A stretch of DNA of 64,000 nucleotides from Saccharothrix algeriensis (GTDB taxonomy: Bacteria > Actinomycetota > Actinomycetes > Mycobacteriales > Pseudonocardiaceae), in contig NZ_JAFBCL010000001.1 in assembly GCF_016907655.1 (NCBI RefSeq), forward strand, positions 124,001-188,000, given 5' to 3'. Each line of letters opens with the position of its first letter. Position 1 is the stretch's first letter. Below, piece after piece: positions 32,964 through 42,788 of the stretch. The position numbers and the translations under genes were made by a program. Below the pieces are notes generated by a model. The model was not told where the DNA came from, made no database searches, and saw only the letters and a list, made by a program, of their open reading frames with translations.

Positions 32964-34204
32964 CCGGGCAGCTCGCGCGGCACGGCGACCCGGCCGTGCG
33001 GGTCGAGGACTACGACCTGGAGCTGGACTACCGGCCGCTGACCGGGCGGCTGTCCGGCCGCGCCCGGCTGTGGGTGGCGGCGGACGGGCCGATCTCGCTG
33101 GACTTCGGCCCGTTCGCCCTCGGCAAGGTCCTGGTGGACGGCAAGCCGGCGCGGTACTCGCACGGCGGCGGCAAGCTGCGGCTGCGGCACCGGGGCGGGC
33201 GCTGCCTGGTGGAGGTGCGCTACGCCGGCACGCCCCGGCCCGTGCGGACGCGGCACTGGGGCGACCTGGGCTGGGAGCAGCTGGCCGACGGCGCGCTGGT
33301 CGCCGGGCAGCCGATCGGCGCGCCCTCGTGGTTCCCCTGCAACGACCTGGTGCGGGACAAGGCGCCCTACCGGATCTCGGTGACCACCGCGTCGCCTTAC
33401 GCGGTGGTGGCCAACGGGGTGCTGGTCGACCGGCGGACCGGGGGCAGCACCACGACGTGGGTGTACGAGCAGGTCGAGCCGATGGCCGCCTACCTGGCGT
33501 CGGTGCAGGTGGGGCAGTACGAGCGGCTGGTGCTGGCGCCGGGGCAGGGCGTCGCCGCGCCGGCGCGGCTGCGCGCGGCGGTGGCCCACGACTTCGGCCG
33601 GCAGCCGCGGATGGTGGAGCTGTTCGCGGAGCTGTTCGGGCCCTACCCGTTCCGCGAGTACCACGTCGTGGTGACCGACGACGAGCTGGAGGTGCCGGTC
33701 GAGGCGCAGGGCATGTCGGTGTTCGGGTCCAACCACGTCGACGGGCGGCGCGGGTTCGAGCGGCTGGTCGCGCACGAGCTGGCGCACCAGTGGTTCGGCA
33801 ACAGCGTCGGATTGGCCGACTGGCGCGACATCTGGCTGAACGAGGGCTTCGCCTGCTACGCGGAGTGGCTGTGGTCGGAGCACTCGGACGGCCCGCCGGC
33901 GGCCGTGCTGGCCGCGCGCGCCCGCGCCCGGCTGGCCCGGCTGCCGCAGGACCTGCGCATCGGCGACCCCGGCGAGGCCGGCATGTTCGACGACCGGGTC
34001 TACCAGCGCGGGGCGCTCACGCTGCACGCGCTGCGCGAGCGCCTGGGCGACCAGGCGTTCTTCACCCTGCTGCGGGACTGGACCAGGACCCACCGCCACG
34101 CCACCGCCACCACGGCCGACTTCGCGGCGCTGGCCCAGTGGCACAGCGTCGCTCCGCTGGGGCCGTTCTTCGACACCTGGCTGCTGGACCCGCGCCTGCC
34201 CTGA
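32960..34204 (+). CDS. M1-family zinc aminopeptidase
   Basis: The 414-residue protein carries the gluzincin motif HELAHQ at 272-277 and a third ligand E295 in WLNEGFACY, giving the exact HExxH-x18-E spacing. The exopeptidase motif usually written GAMEN is altered to QGMSV (about 250-254), so N-terminus recognition may differ. It lacks the large C-terminal helical domain of classic M1 enzymes. No signal peptide is obvious. Its ATG overlaps the synthetase stop by four bases, so the two proteins are made together. Streptomyces poly-lysine producers carry zinc aminopeptidases that degrade their own polymer; this gene may play the same processing or self-protection role, an inference from context. 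Confidence 0.88.
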   Translation: MTGQLARHGDPAVRVEDYDLELDYRPLTGRLSGRARLWVAADGPISLDFGPFALGKVLVDGKPARYSHGGGKLRLRHRGGRCLVEVRYAGTPRPVRTRHWGDLGWEQLADGALVAGQPIGAPSWFPCNDLVRDKAPYRISVTTASPYAVVANGVLVDRRTGGSTTTWVYEQVEPMAAYLASVQVGQYERLVLAPGQGVAAPARLRAAVAHDFGRQPRMVELFAELFGPYPFREYHVVVTDDELEVPVEAQGMSVFGSNHVDGRRGFERLVAHELAHQWFGNSVGLADWRDIWLNEGFACYAEWLWSEHSDGPPAAVLAARARARLARLPQDLRIGDPGEAGMFDDRVYQRGALTLHALRERLGDQAFFTLLRDWTRTHRHATATTADFAALAQWHSVAPLGPFFDTWLLDPRLP

Positions 34205-34245
34205 GCGCGCCGCCGCGTTCCCGGCGCCGGGCCGGGCGCGGCGCG

Positions 34246-34247
<2 letters not shown>
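34204..34247. terminator. Hairpin between convergent M1 peptidase and dehydratase genes
   Basis: AGCGCGCCGC (34204-34213) pairs with its complement at 34238-34247 around a 24-base G+C-rich loop that has its own internal pairing. It overlaps both stop codons and probably ends both transcripts. Confidence 0.55.
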
Positions 34248-35400
<1,153 letters not shown>

Positions 35401-37113
35401 TCAGAACCTGCGGATGATCCGCAGCCCGTTCGCGTACTCGCCGTTACCGTCCAAAGTGGACTCCCCGCCCAGGTCGGAGATCGTCGGGCCGTTGACCGTC
35501 TTGCGGCTCGACACGAACCGGGGCCGGCCGTCCTGGTCCCGGCCGGCGTAGATGCCCACGTGGTCGATCGACCCCGGGCTCCCGTCGGCGTCGAAGCAGA
35601 CCACGTCGCCCACCCGGATGCCCGTCAGCGAGGGCTTCCCGCCGTCGTCGCGCTCGATCACCACCCCGGGACCGTGCGGGCCGATGTGCACCGCCTTGCG
35701 GGGCAGGTTGCGGCCGTCGAAGTCGGCCGGGCGGTCGGTGACCAGGGGCACGCCCAGGTGGTAGCCGAAGACCATCCGGATCATCCCGGAGCAGTCCAGC
35801 GCCCGGTGCCACTCCGGGCCCGGCGCGGGCCGGTGCTCGCCGTCGGGGAACGTCCACGCGATCCCCATGTACTCGTGGAAGTCCGCGCCCTCCCGGCGCG
35901 TGCCGTCGTCCGGGTCCAGCGGGCCGTAGCCCGACTCGCCCAGCACCTGCGGCCCGCCGCGCGTCGGCGAGCGGTAGGGCGCGGCGCCGGTCTGGAGCAT
36001 CGCCGCGTACGCCAGCGCGTCCGGTGTGATGTCGGTCGGCCAGGCCCGCACCCGCTCCTCCACGTCCGGCGTCCACGTCCCGCTGTAGGGCGCGGGCAGC
36101 AACCGGACCCACGTGTCGTGCGCGATCACCGGTGGCCGGACCCACACCCCGGACGCGGCGAACTCGGTGACCAGCACGCGGGTCCGCGAGGCGGTGCTGC
36201 CCTCGGCCGCGACCGCCCGGAGGGCGAGCCTGCCCGCGCCGAACGTGCTGTCGCGCACGGTGTGCACCCACCCGGCCGGTTCCGCCCGGTCCGCCGGCCA
36301 GGCCCGCGTCCGCAGCACCTCGCCGGTCCGCTCGACCCGGATCCGCCAGGGCCGGCCGGCCGTGAACCCGCTGCCCACCTCGACGCCGGCGGCCAGCGGG
36401 GTGTCGACCTTCGCCTGCTCCACCTCGACGCTCAGCCGGACGGAACCGGTGGGGCCGAACGCGAGCCGCGCCCGGTAGTGGTCCTCGTAGCCCTGGTAGC
36501 CGAAGGCGACGGCGACGGAGGTGAGCGCGCCGGCGGGCATCTTGTCCAGCGTCACCGTGGCGGTGGCGGAGAAGTCGCCGATCCGGTCGTCGGCCAGCGA
36601 GGTGAAGTAGCTGTGCCCGGTCGTCGCCAGCAGGACGACCCCGCGCCCGGGCTCGACGGAGAAGTTCTCCGGCGCGCCCCGGTCGGTGCTCCACGCGCCG
36701 CCTCCGGGCGACGGCCCCCACCCGTCCCGCACGGTGCGCTCGAAGCGGTCCGCGAACGGCCTCTTCTGCTCCGTGAACGACCGGGGCGCGCCCGTCACGG
36801 TCACCGTGCGCGCCCCGGTCGTCAGCACCGCGAACACGCCCCGGGAGTCCGTGGACACCTCGGTTCGGTCACCCGGAGCCGCCTTGACCGCGAGCGGTTC
36901 CCGGATCGGGTCCGGGAACCACGAGGGACCGCCTGATCGGGTCATCCCCGGTATCCGGTCGCGCGCGTACTCGATCCCCGCCGCCACCGGGTCGGACGCC
37001 GGGCCCGGCGCCGCGGTCGACGTGGGCGTCGCGGCGTCGGCGGCCGTGCCGAGCAGCGGCACGGCCGCGGTCGAGGCCAACCCGGCCAGCACTGATCTGC
37101 GGTCGAACACCAT
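35401..37113 (-). CDS. Secreted NlpC/P60-like cysteine peptidase with long N-terminal region
   Basis: The 570-residue protein begins with a Tat-like signal ([20 protein letters not shown], cleavage near ADA). Residues about 120-310 resemble a laminin-G/concanavalin-type beta domain ([32 protein letters not shown]). The C-terminal 180 residues resemble NlpC/P60: the catalytic cysteine in [16 protein letters not shown] and the histidine in [16 protein letters not shown], after [11 protein letters not shown]. Such enzymes cut peptidoglycan peptides or related amides. It starts 19 bases after the MFS transporter stop with GGGGAGCAGGA as ribosome binding site, so it is probably cotranscribed with the benzoylformate genes, an unusual partner. 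Confidence 0.82.
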   Translation of the reverse strand: MVFDRRSVLAGLASTAAVPLLGTAADAATPTSTAAPGPASDPVAAGIEYARDRIPGMTRSGGPSWFPDPIREPLAVKAAPGDRTEVSTDSRGVFAVLTTGARTVTVTGAPRSFTEQKRPFADRFERTVRDGWGPSPGGGAWSTDRGAPENFSVEPGRGVVLLATTGHSYFTSLADDRIGDFSATATVTLDKMPAGALTSVAVAFGYQGYEDHYRARLAFGPTGSVRLSVEVEQAKVDTPLAAGVEVGSGFTAGRPWRIRVERTGEVLRTRAWPADRAEPAGWVHTVRDSTFGAGRLALRAVAAEGSTASRTRVLVTEFAASGVWVRPPVIAHDTWVRLLPAPYSGTWTPDVEERVRAWPTDITPDALAYAAMLQTGAAPYRSPTRGGPQVLGESGYGPLDPDDGTRREGADFHEYMGIAWTFPDGEHRPAPGPEWHRALDCSGMIRMVFGYHLGVPLVTDRPADFDGRNLPRKAVHIGPHGPGVVIERDDGGKPSLTGIRVGDVVCFDADGSPGSIDHVGIYAGRDQDGRPRFVSSRKTVNGPTISDLGGESTLDGNGEYANGLRIIRRF

Positions 37114-37132
37114 TCCTGCTCCCCCCGGGGCA

Positions 37133-38365
37133 TCACTGCGAAGTGCGTGCCTCCCCAGCGTAGGCCCCGGGAACGCGGGCCAGCAGCAGCACTGCGGCCA
37201 ACCCGAAGGCGGCGATCACCGCGAAGAACCAGAACCCCCACGGGTAGGCGATGCCGGCCGTCACCAGGGCCCCGGTCACGAACGGGCCGAGGATCGAGCC
37301 GAGCCGGCCCACCGCCGAGGTGAAGCCCAGCGCCGTGCCGCGGGCCTGCGCCGGGAAAGCCTGCGCCACGTAGCCGTAGATCAGCACCTGCGCGGAGAAC
37401 ACGAAGACGCCGGTCAGCAGCACCATCAGGTTGAGCAGGAAGCTGTTGCCCACCCGCAGGCTCAGCGCCGCCAGCAGCACCGCCGACGCGCCGAACCACA
37501 GCACCGCCACCGGCTTGACGCCGTGGCGGTCGGCGATCAGGCCGGCCGCCAGCAGGCCGATCACCGCGCCGACGTTGAGCACCAGCAGCAGGGTCACCGC
37601 CGTCGAGATCGGGTAGCCGGCCGTGCGCATGAGCTGCGGCAGCCACGTGTTCAGGCCGTAGACCAGCAGCAGCCCCATGAACGAGCCCACCCACACCGCG
37701 AGGCTGGTCCGCCGGAACCGGGGGCCGAGCAGGTCGCGCGGCCTGAGCCGGTCGACGGGCTCGTCCCGGACGGCCAGGAACGCCGAGGACTCCGGCAGCC
37801 GCCACCACATCAGCGGCACGACGGCCAGGCCCGCGAGGCCGCCGCCGTAGAACAGCACGTGCCAGTCCTCCCCGACCGCCAGCGCGAGCACGGACATCAG
37901 CACCGCGCCGACGTGGTAGCCGGTCATCGTGAAGGTGCTGGCGCTGGCCCTGCGCCGGGCGGGCAGGTTCTCCGACATCACGGTGAGCGCGACCGGCATG
38001 CAGGCGCCCAGCCCCAGCCCCGCCACGAACCGGAACAGCGCGAAGACCCCCACGCTCGGGGACAGGGGGATCACGAGCGTGAAGACCGAGAACAGCAGCA
38101 CTGAGCCGATGAGCAGCCGGCGGCGGCCGAAGCGGTCGGTCAGCGGGCTCAGCACCGCCGCGCCGAACGCGACCCCGATCAGCGACACGGTGGCCACCAG
38201 TGTCGCGCCGGCCGGGGTGAAGCCGAGGTGCCCGGTCTTGAGCAGGGTCGGGATCGTCGCGCCGAACGCGACCAGGTCGTAGCCCTCCAGCAGGACGGTC
38301 AGCCAGCAGAACACCGCCGTCCAGGTCGAACGGGCGGGGGTCGGGCTGGTGGGAGACGCCGCCAT
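37133..38365 (-). CDS. MFS transporter, aromatic acid:H+ symporter type
   Basis: The 410-residue protein has about 12 membrane helices and the signatures of the AAHS group. These include an acidic motif in the first helix (LLEGYDLVAFGATIPTLL, about 25-42) and the MFS loop 2-3 motif (LSPLTDRFGRRRLLIGS, about 72-88). Members import benzoate, mandelate-like or hydroxybenzoate compounds with protons. It lies 67 bases downstream of benzoylformate decarboxylase on the same strand, which suggests it imports benzoylformate, mandelate or a related acid. The ATG at 38365 gives MAASPTSPTPARS before the first helix. Confidence 0.88.
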   Translation of the reverse strand: MAASPTSPTPARSTWTAVFCWLTVLLEGYDLVAFGATIPTLLKTGHLGFTPAGATLVATVSLIGVAFGAAVLSPLTDRFGRRRLLIGSVLLFSVFTLVIPLSPSVGVFALFRFVAGLGLGACMPVALTVMSENLPARRRASASTFTMTGYHVGAVLMSVLALAVGEDWHVLFYGGGLAGLAVVPLMWWRLPESSAFLAVRDEPVDRLRPRDLLGPRFRRTSLAVWVGSFMGLLLVYGLNTWLPQLMRTAGYPISTAVTLLLVLNVGAVIGLLAAGLIADRHGVKPVAVLWFGASAVLLAALSLRVGNSFLLNLMVLLTGVFVFSAQVLIYGYVAQAFPAQARGTALGFTSAVGRLGSILGPFVTGALVTAGIAYPWGFWFFAVIAAFGLAAVLLLARVPGAYAGEARTSQ

Positions 38366-38432
38366 TGCCGTGCTCCTTCCGGTGGTCGGTCGCTGCGGGG
38401 TTCGGGGCGGGGCCGGGCGCTCGGCCCAAGGG

Positions 38433-40019
38433 TCACTGGGGCGTGGTCAGGTGCGTGTCGACCTGGATCAGGCGGGGGCCGTCGGTCGGGGTCTTGAGCT
38501 GCGCGCGCAGGTCCTCCAGCCCGGTGACGGCGGTGGCGGGCACGCCGTAGCCCTCGGCGATGCGGGTGAAGTCCAGGCCCGGGATCTCGGTGCCGGGCAC
38601 GTCGGGCGTGCCGAGCAGCCCGCCGAACCAGCGCAGCGCGCCGTAGGTGCCGTTGCGCAGGATGACGAACGTGACCGGCACCCGGTGTCGGGCCGCGGTC
38701 CACAGGGCGGTGATGCCGTAGTTGGCCGAACCGTCGCCGATCACGGCCACCACCGGGCGCTCCGCCCGGCGCTCCGCCAGGCCCATCGCCATCCCGACGG
38801 CCGCGGGCAGGCCGAAGCCCAGGCCGCCGGAGGCCGGGAAGAAGTACGAGCCGCCGTGCCGCAGGTCCACCTGCCGCCACCACGCCGAGTTGGTCGAGGT
38901 GGACTCCACGACGTAGACGGTGTCGGCGGGCTGGGTCTCGCGCAGCGCGGCGAACACCTGCTCCGGGTGCAGCGCGTCGGGGGCCGTGGCCGGTTCGGGG
39001 TTGGGCGTGAAGCCGGTCTCCCCGGCGCGCGGCGCGGCCCGGTCCAGCAGCGCCTCGATCACCGCCGCCGGGTCGGCCACCAGCGCCTCGCCCATCGGGG
39101 CGCGGGTCGCCGCGCCCGCGTCGTCGGTCACCTGCACCAGCCGGCAGCCCTCGGGCAGGTACGGGCCGGGCACGTGCTGGTGGTAGCGGAACACCGGGGC
39201 GCCCAGCACGAGGACCAGGTCGTGCCCGGCCAGCTCGGTCGACACCGAGGCGATCCCGGCGGGCAGCACGCCCCGGAACAGCCGGTGCCGGTTCGGGAAG
39301 GGCAGCCGGTGCGGCGAGGGCGCCACCCACGTCGGCAGCGCCAGGTGCTCGGCGAGGGCCACGGCCCGGTCGAACAGCCCGGCCGCGTCGACGTCGCCGC
39401 CCAGCACCAGCGCGGGGTTGCGGGCGCCGTCGACCAGCTCGACCAGCTCCGCCAGCTGCCCCTCCCCCGGCGCGGACCCGCGCCGCACCTCGCGGCCGAG
39501 CACCGCCTCGGCGTTGGCGTCCAGCTCCTGGGCCCAGTCGTCGTAGGGCACCGACAGGTAGGTGGGGCGGCGGTGCAGCTCGGCCTCGAACACGGCCTGC
39601 GCCACCGACCGCGGCACGTCCGCCGCGCAGGTCGGCTCGCCCGACCAGCCCACCAGCGGGCGCATCAGGTGGGCGGCGTCGACGTTGGCCAGCATCGCCT
39701 CCAGCCCGATCGCCGGGCGCACCTGCTGCCCGGCGGTCAGCACCAGCGGCGAGCGCGAGTAGACGGCGTTGGTCAGCGCGCCCATCGCGTTGCCCGACCC
39801 GGCGGCGGCGTGCAGGTTGACCAGGACGGGCCGGCCGGTCGCCTGCGCGTAGCCGTCGGCCATGCCCACGACCACGCCCTCGTGCAGGCCCAGGACGTAG
39901 CGGAACGACCCGGGCAGCTCGGCCAGGAACGGCAGCTCGTTGGAGCCGGGGTTGCCGAAGATGGTGGTCAGACCTCGGCGTTCCAGGAATTCGTGGACGA
40001 TCCGGCGGACGGTCGGCAT
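38433..40019 (-). CDS. mdlC: Benzoylformate decarboxylase
   Basis: The 528-residue thiamine-diphosphate enzyme has exactly the length of characterised benzoylformate decarboxylases. Visible features are the N-terminal TFGNPGSNELPF-like segment (TIFGNPGSNELPFLAELPG, about 19-37), the cofactor glutamate in LGLHEGVVVGMADGYA, LHAAAGSGNAMGAL, and the TPP/Mg motif GDGSANYGITALW (about 425-437). It decarboxylates benzoylformate to benzaldehyde in the mandelate pathway. AGAAGGAG lies eight bases before the ATG. It diverges from a LysR gene and heads a likely transcript with an aromatic-acid transporter. No mandelate dehydrogenase or benzaldehyde dehydrogenase is in view, so the pathway is incomplete here. 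Confidence 0.88.
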   Translation of the reverse strand: MPTVRRIVHEFLERRGLTTIFGNPGSNELPFLAELPGSFRYVLGLHEGVVVGMADGYAQATGRPVLVNLHAAAGSGNAMGALTNAVYSRSPLVLTAGQQVRPAIGLEAMLANVDAAHLMRPLVGWSGEPTCAADVPRSVAQAVFEAELHRRPTYLSVPYDDWAQELDANAEAVLGREVRRGSAPGEGQLAELVELVDGARNPALVLGGDVDAAGLFDRAVALAEHLALPTWVAPSPHRLPFPNRHRLFRGVLPAGIASVSTELAGHDLVLVLGAPVFRYHQHVPGPYLPEGCRLVQVTDDAGAATRAPMGEALVADPAAVIEALLDRAAPRAGETGFTPNPEPATAPDALHPEQVFAALRETQPADTVYVVESTSTNSAWWRQVDLRHGGSYFFPASGGLGFGLPAAVGMAMGLAERRAERPVVAVIGDGSANYGITALWTAARHRVPVTFVILRNGTYGALRWFGGLLGTPDVPGTEIPGLDFTRIAEGYGVPATAVTGLEDLRAQLKTPTDGPRLIQVDTHLTTPQ

Positions 40020-40056
40020 GGGCGGGGCTCCTTCTCGCGACGGCGGCGTGGCCCAG

Positions 40057-40087
40057 ACCCTAGGAAGCGCGACCGAGTGTGTTCCAA
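40057..40087 (-). promoter_or_regulatory. Promoter of the benzoylformate decarboxylase operon
   Basis: On the minus strand TTGGAA (revcomp of 40082-40087) and TAGGGT (revcomp of 40057-40062) are spaced by 19 bases. Transcription would start near 40050, about 30 bases before the ATG. The -35 overlaps the LysR-type palindrome. Confidence 0.55.
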
Positions 40088-40098
40088 TAAATGTTGGA
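40083..40098. promoter_or_regulatory. LysR-type operator palindrome
   Basis: TCCAA-TAAATG-TTGGA is a perfect inverted repeat with an A+T-rich centre in the 102-base gap between divergent decarboxylase and LysR genes. It covers the -35 of the leftward promoter and lies 10-25 bases upstream of the -10-like TATAGA (40108-40113) of lysR, so one dimer or tetramer could control both. Confidence 0.6.
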
Positions 40099-40121
40099 GC
40101 CGATCGGTATAGACGGGATCT

Positions 40122-41030
40122 ATGGTGCGGGACTTCGACCTCAACCTGGTGCGCACGTTCGTGCTGCTCTACGAGACGCGCAGCGTCACCGCGACCGCCG
40201 AGGCGATGCACCTGACCCAGCCGACGGTCAGCTACAGCCTCCAGAAGCTGCGGCGGCGGTTCAGCGACGAGCTGTTCCGGCGGGCCCGGGGCGGCCTGGT
40301 GCCGACGGCCACCGCGCAGGCCCTGTACGAGCCGCTGCACAGCGCGCTGGCGGGCATCGAGGCGGCGGTCAGCGGGGCGTGGTCGTTCGACCCGGCCACC
40401 GCGCACGCCACGTTCACGCTGTGCCTGTCGGACCTCGGCGAGGTGACGCTGCTGCCCCGGCTGGTGGCCGCCCTGCCGGCGCGCGCGCCGGGCGTGACGC
40501 TGACCGTGCGGCCGCTGGACGTGGTCAACGCGCCCGACCAGCTCGGGCGCGGCGAGATCGACGCGTTCATCGCGTCACCGCTGTTCAGCACCCCGCGCGT
40601 GGCGCGCGTCCCGCTGTTCGCCGAGGGCTACGTCGGCATGGTGGCCGCCGACCACCCCCGGCTGGCGGGCCGGGTGGACCCGGCGGCGCTGGCGGTGGAG
40701 CGGCACATCGCGGTCTTCGGCCCCACCGGGCACGACGGGCCGCGGCGGGCGCTGGAGGCCAACGGGCTGCTGCACCGGGTCGTCCTGGAGACCACCCGCT
40801 TCACGTCCCTGCCGCACCTGGTCCGGCAGGGCGAACTGGTCGCGATGGTGCCGCGCCTGGTGGCGGAGGTGTTCGCGGCCGACCACCCGGTCCGCCTGTT
40901 CGAGCTGCCCTTCGACATCGAGCCCGCGCAGGTCTCCATCTACGCCCGCCACGCCCACGCGCGCAGCGCGGCCCAGGCGTGGCTGGTGGGGTTCATGACG
41001 GAGGTGCTCGCCGGGGCGGGGGTCCGGTGA
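40122..41030 (+). CDS. LysR-family regulator of the benzoylformate operon
   Basis: The 302-residue protein starts MVRDFDLNLVRTFVLLYETR and has the winged HTH SVTATAEAMHLTQPTVSYSL followed by QKLRRRFSDELF (about 21-52). It is of the subgroup related to aromatic-degradation and NodD-type regulators. The effector domain (about 95-295) has the usual two alpha/beta subdomains. It diverges from the decarboxylase over a 102-base spacer with a palindrome. TATAGA ends nine bases before its ATG, so the message may be leaderless. Benzoylformate, mandelate or a related acid is the expected inducer, an inference from neighbours. Confidence 0.88.
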   Translation: MVRDFDLNLVRTFVLLYETRSVTATAEAMHLTQPTVSYSLQKLRRRFSDELFRRARGGLVPTATAQALYEPLHSALAGIEAAVSGAWSFDPATAHATFTLCLSDLGEVTLLPRLVAALPARAPGVTLTVRPLDVVNAPDQLGRGEIDAFIASPLFSTPRVARVPLFAEGYVGMVAADHPRLAGRVDPAALAVERHIAVFGPTGHDGPRRALEANGLLHRVVLETTRFTSLPHLVRQGELVAMVPRLVAEVFAADHPVRLFELPFDIEPAQVSIYARHAHARSAAQAWLVGFMTEVLAGAGVR

Positions 41031-41244
41031 CCGGCGGGCGGGGCGCCGGTCCGGGGCGGTTCGCCACCACGTCGCGCGGCGGGGTCGGGCCGGTCGCGTC
41101 CGCGGCGTGCGTCGACGAGGGCCTGTCCGTCACCCGGCGGCGTCGACGGGTCGTCGGAGAAGCGCCTGGACCGGCAGACCCGGACCAGGCCCTCCCGCAC
41201 CTCGCGGTTTCGTCACGACCTCGTCCTGCCGGCGGACAGCGCAG
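41031..41244. other. Convergent intergenic gap
   Basis: These 214 bases between the LysR gene and the leftward unknown gene hold no recognisable gene, promoter or strong hairpin. Confidence 0.4.
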
Positions 41245-42540
41245 TCACGACCAGTGCCCGAGCTCGGCGTCGATGCGCGGGTCGGTGCGGACCCACACCT
41301 CGCCGGAGGCGGCCCCCGGCGGGGCGTCGACGCGCTCGAGGCCGAGCGCGTCGACCAGCTCCAGGAGCTCGTCCCGGGCTTCGCCCGCCTCCTCGATCGT
41401 GCGGCTGTCGAACAGGACGTAGTGCACGTCCCAGCGGTCGTTGTACCCGGAGTCGGCCCAGATCCGGCAGAAGCGGTCCACCGCCTCCCGGTCGAGCGGC
41501 GCGGTCACGGGCCGCTCCCGCCCGAGCGCGGCGGTCGCAGCGGTCGCGGCGAAACCTCTGGCGATGTCCTCGGCGCCCCACCGCTTCGCCGCTTCGGCGA
41601 CCGCGGCGGGGGTGAAGTCGCCCGGCGCGAGGAAGACCTCCAGCAGCCGGCCGACCCCGGTGCCCTCGACGCCCGACCGCGTCTCCTGCAAGCGGGACAC
41701 CAGGCCCTCCGCCATGGCGCAGGGGCCCGCGAAGGTGAAGACGCCGGTGGCGGCCACCTGGGTGCCGCCGTCGGGGTGCGGGACGTTGAGCGTCGTGCCC
41801 GTTCCCGGCGCGTTCCTCACCAGGCCGAGGAGGTCCGCCGGCACGCCGTCGTACAGCGCTGCCTGCGCGTGGGCGTCGTCGGAGCAGTCGAGCCCGCCGG
41901 CGCGGTCGAACGTCACCAGCAGGCCGCGACCACCGGCGGTGAACCAGGCGTTGACGGTGTCGCCGTCGCCGAAGCCGAGGTGGGTGACCCCGGCGACCGC
42001 CACCGGCTCGCGCCCGTCGACGCGGGTCAGGACCTCCAGCCGACGGCGCAGCTCGCGCGGGTGGGTCCGGCGCAGCACGGACCCGTCGAACTCGGCTCGG
42101 AGCCGTTCCGCGCGCCGGTCGCGGGCTCCGCCGGTCGCTTCACCGCCCGGGCGGGCGTTGCGCGCGGCCCGTTGGCGCAGGTGGGCCGACCGCGCGAGCA
42201 GGAAGCTGTCGGCGTCCGGCAGCCAGGGGCCGTGGCGGTCCAGGGCGGTGAAGCCGCCGCGGGCGAAATCGGCCGCCAGGGTCCGGTGGTCGCCCCGGTC
42301 GGTGACCACGCGGTACTCGTGCCGCGGGTCCTGCCGCCCCTTGACCCGGCAGATGGCCCCGACCTCGAACATGAACAGCAGCGCTTCCCCGTTCTCCTCG
42401 TCCTCGATGCCGAACGACGCGTTGCCGGCGCCGCGGTGCCGGGCGATGAACTCCAGGAACGCGTCGACGGCGGGTCGGGGGTCGCCGGGGAGCCACTCCT
42501 GCTCGTGGTCCTCGTCGTCGCTGAAGGTCAGTGCTCTCAT
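41245..42540 (-). CDS. Protein of unknown function, 431 residues
   Basis: This soluble, acidic protein opens MRALTFSDDEDHEQEWLPG and contains AVDAFLEFIARHRGAGNASF and EENGEALLFMFEVGAICRVK. These N-terminal segments loosely recall Imm1-type immunity proteins, a weak impression. A second region from about residue 185 (VAGVTHLGFGDGDTVNAWFT, GGRGLLVTFDRAGGL) repeats a similar strand-rich pattern, and the C-terminal part is helical with RFCRIWADSGYNDRWDVHYV. No signal peptide, membrane helix or catalytic motif is visible. The frame is long, has normal codon use and starts with ATG. I do not recognise the family. It stands alone between convergent and divergent neighbours. Confidence 0.7.
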   Translation of the reverse strand: MRALTFSDDEDHEQEWLPGDPRPAVDAFLEFIARHRGAGNASFGIEDEENGEALLFMFEVGAICRVKGRQDPRHEYRVVTDRGDHRTLAADFARGGFTALDRHGPWLPDADSFLLARSAHLRQRAARNARPGGEATGGARDRRAERLRAEFDGSVLRRTHPRELRRRLEVLTRVDGREPVAVAGVTHLGFGDGDTVNAWFTAGGRGLLVTFDRAGGLDCSDDAHAQAALYDGVPADLLGLVRNAPGTGTTLNVPHPDGGTQVAATGVFTFAGPCAMAEGLVSRLQETRSGVEGTGVGRLLEVFLAPGDFTPAAVAEAAKRWGAEDIARGFAATAATAALGRERPVTAPLDREAVDRFCRIWADSGYNDRWDVHYVLFDSRTIEEAGEARDELLELVDALGLERVDAPPGAASGEVWVRTDPRIDAELGHWS

Positions 42541-42788
42541 CGCCGTCCTCGGTGTGCCGGTCCGCGCGTCCTTCCCCGGACGTCGCGGCGGTGCGGGCCG
42601 CGACCGCGCTTCGCCACGGCGCGTCCCGCGGGCGGCACGCCACCCGAAGGATGCCTGACCGGCGCCGGTGGGGGGACGGAGGGGTTCGTCCGCGACGAGC
42701 AGACGCGCGCCTTCCGGTTGATCTAGTGTTCGGGCCGGGTTCAGCGGGTCTCGGCGCAGCGAGCCGCGTGACCGGAGGAGGGGCTGGG
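42541..42788. other. Divergent gap between unknown gene and cyclase gene
   Basis: These 248 bases contain the ribosome binding site GGAGGAGGGG just before the cyclase ATG. Further upstream, TTGATCTAGTGTTC (about 42719-42732) is relatively A+T-rich. No confident promoter pair is seen. Confidence 0.35.
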
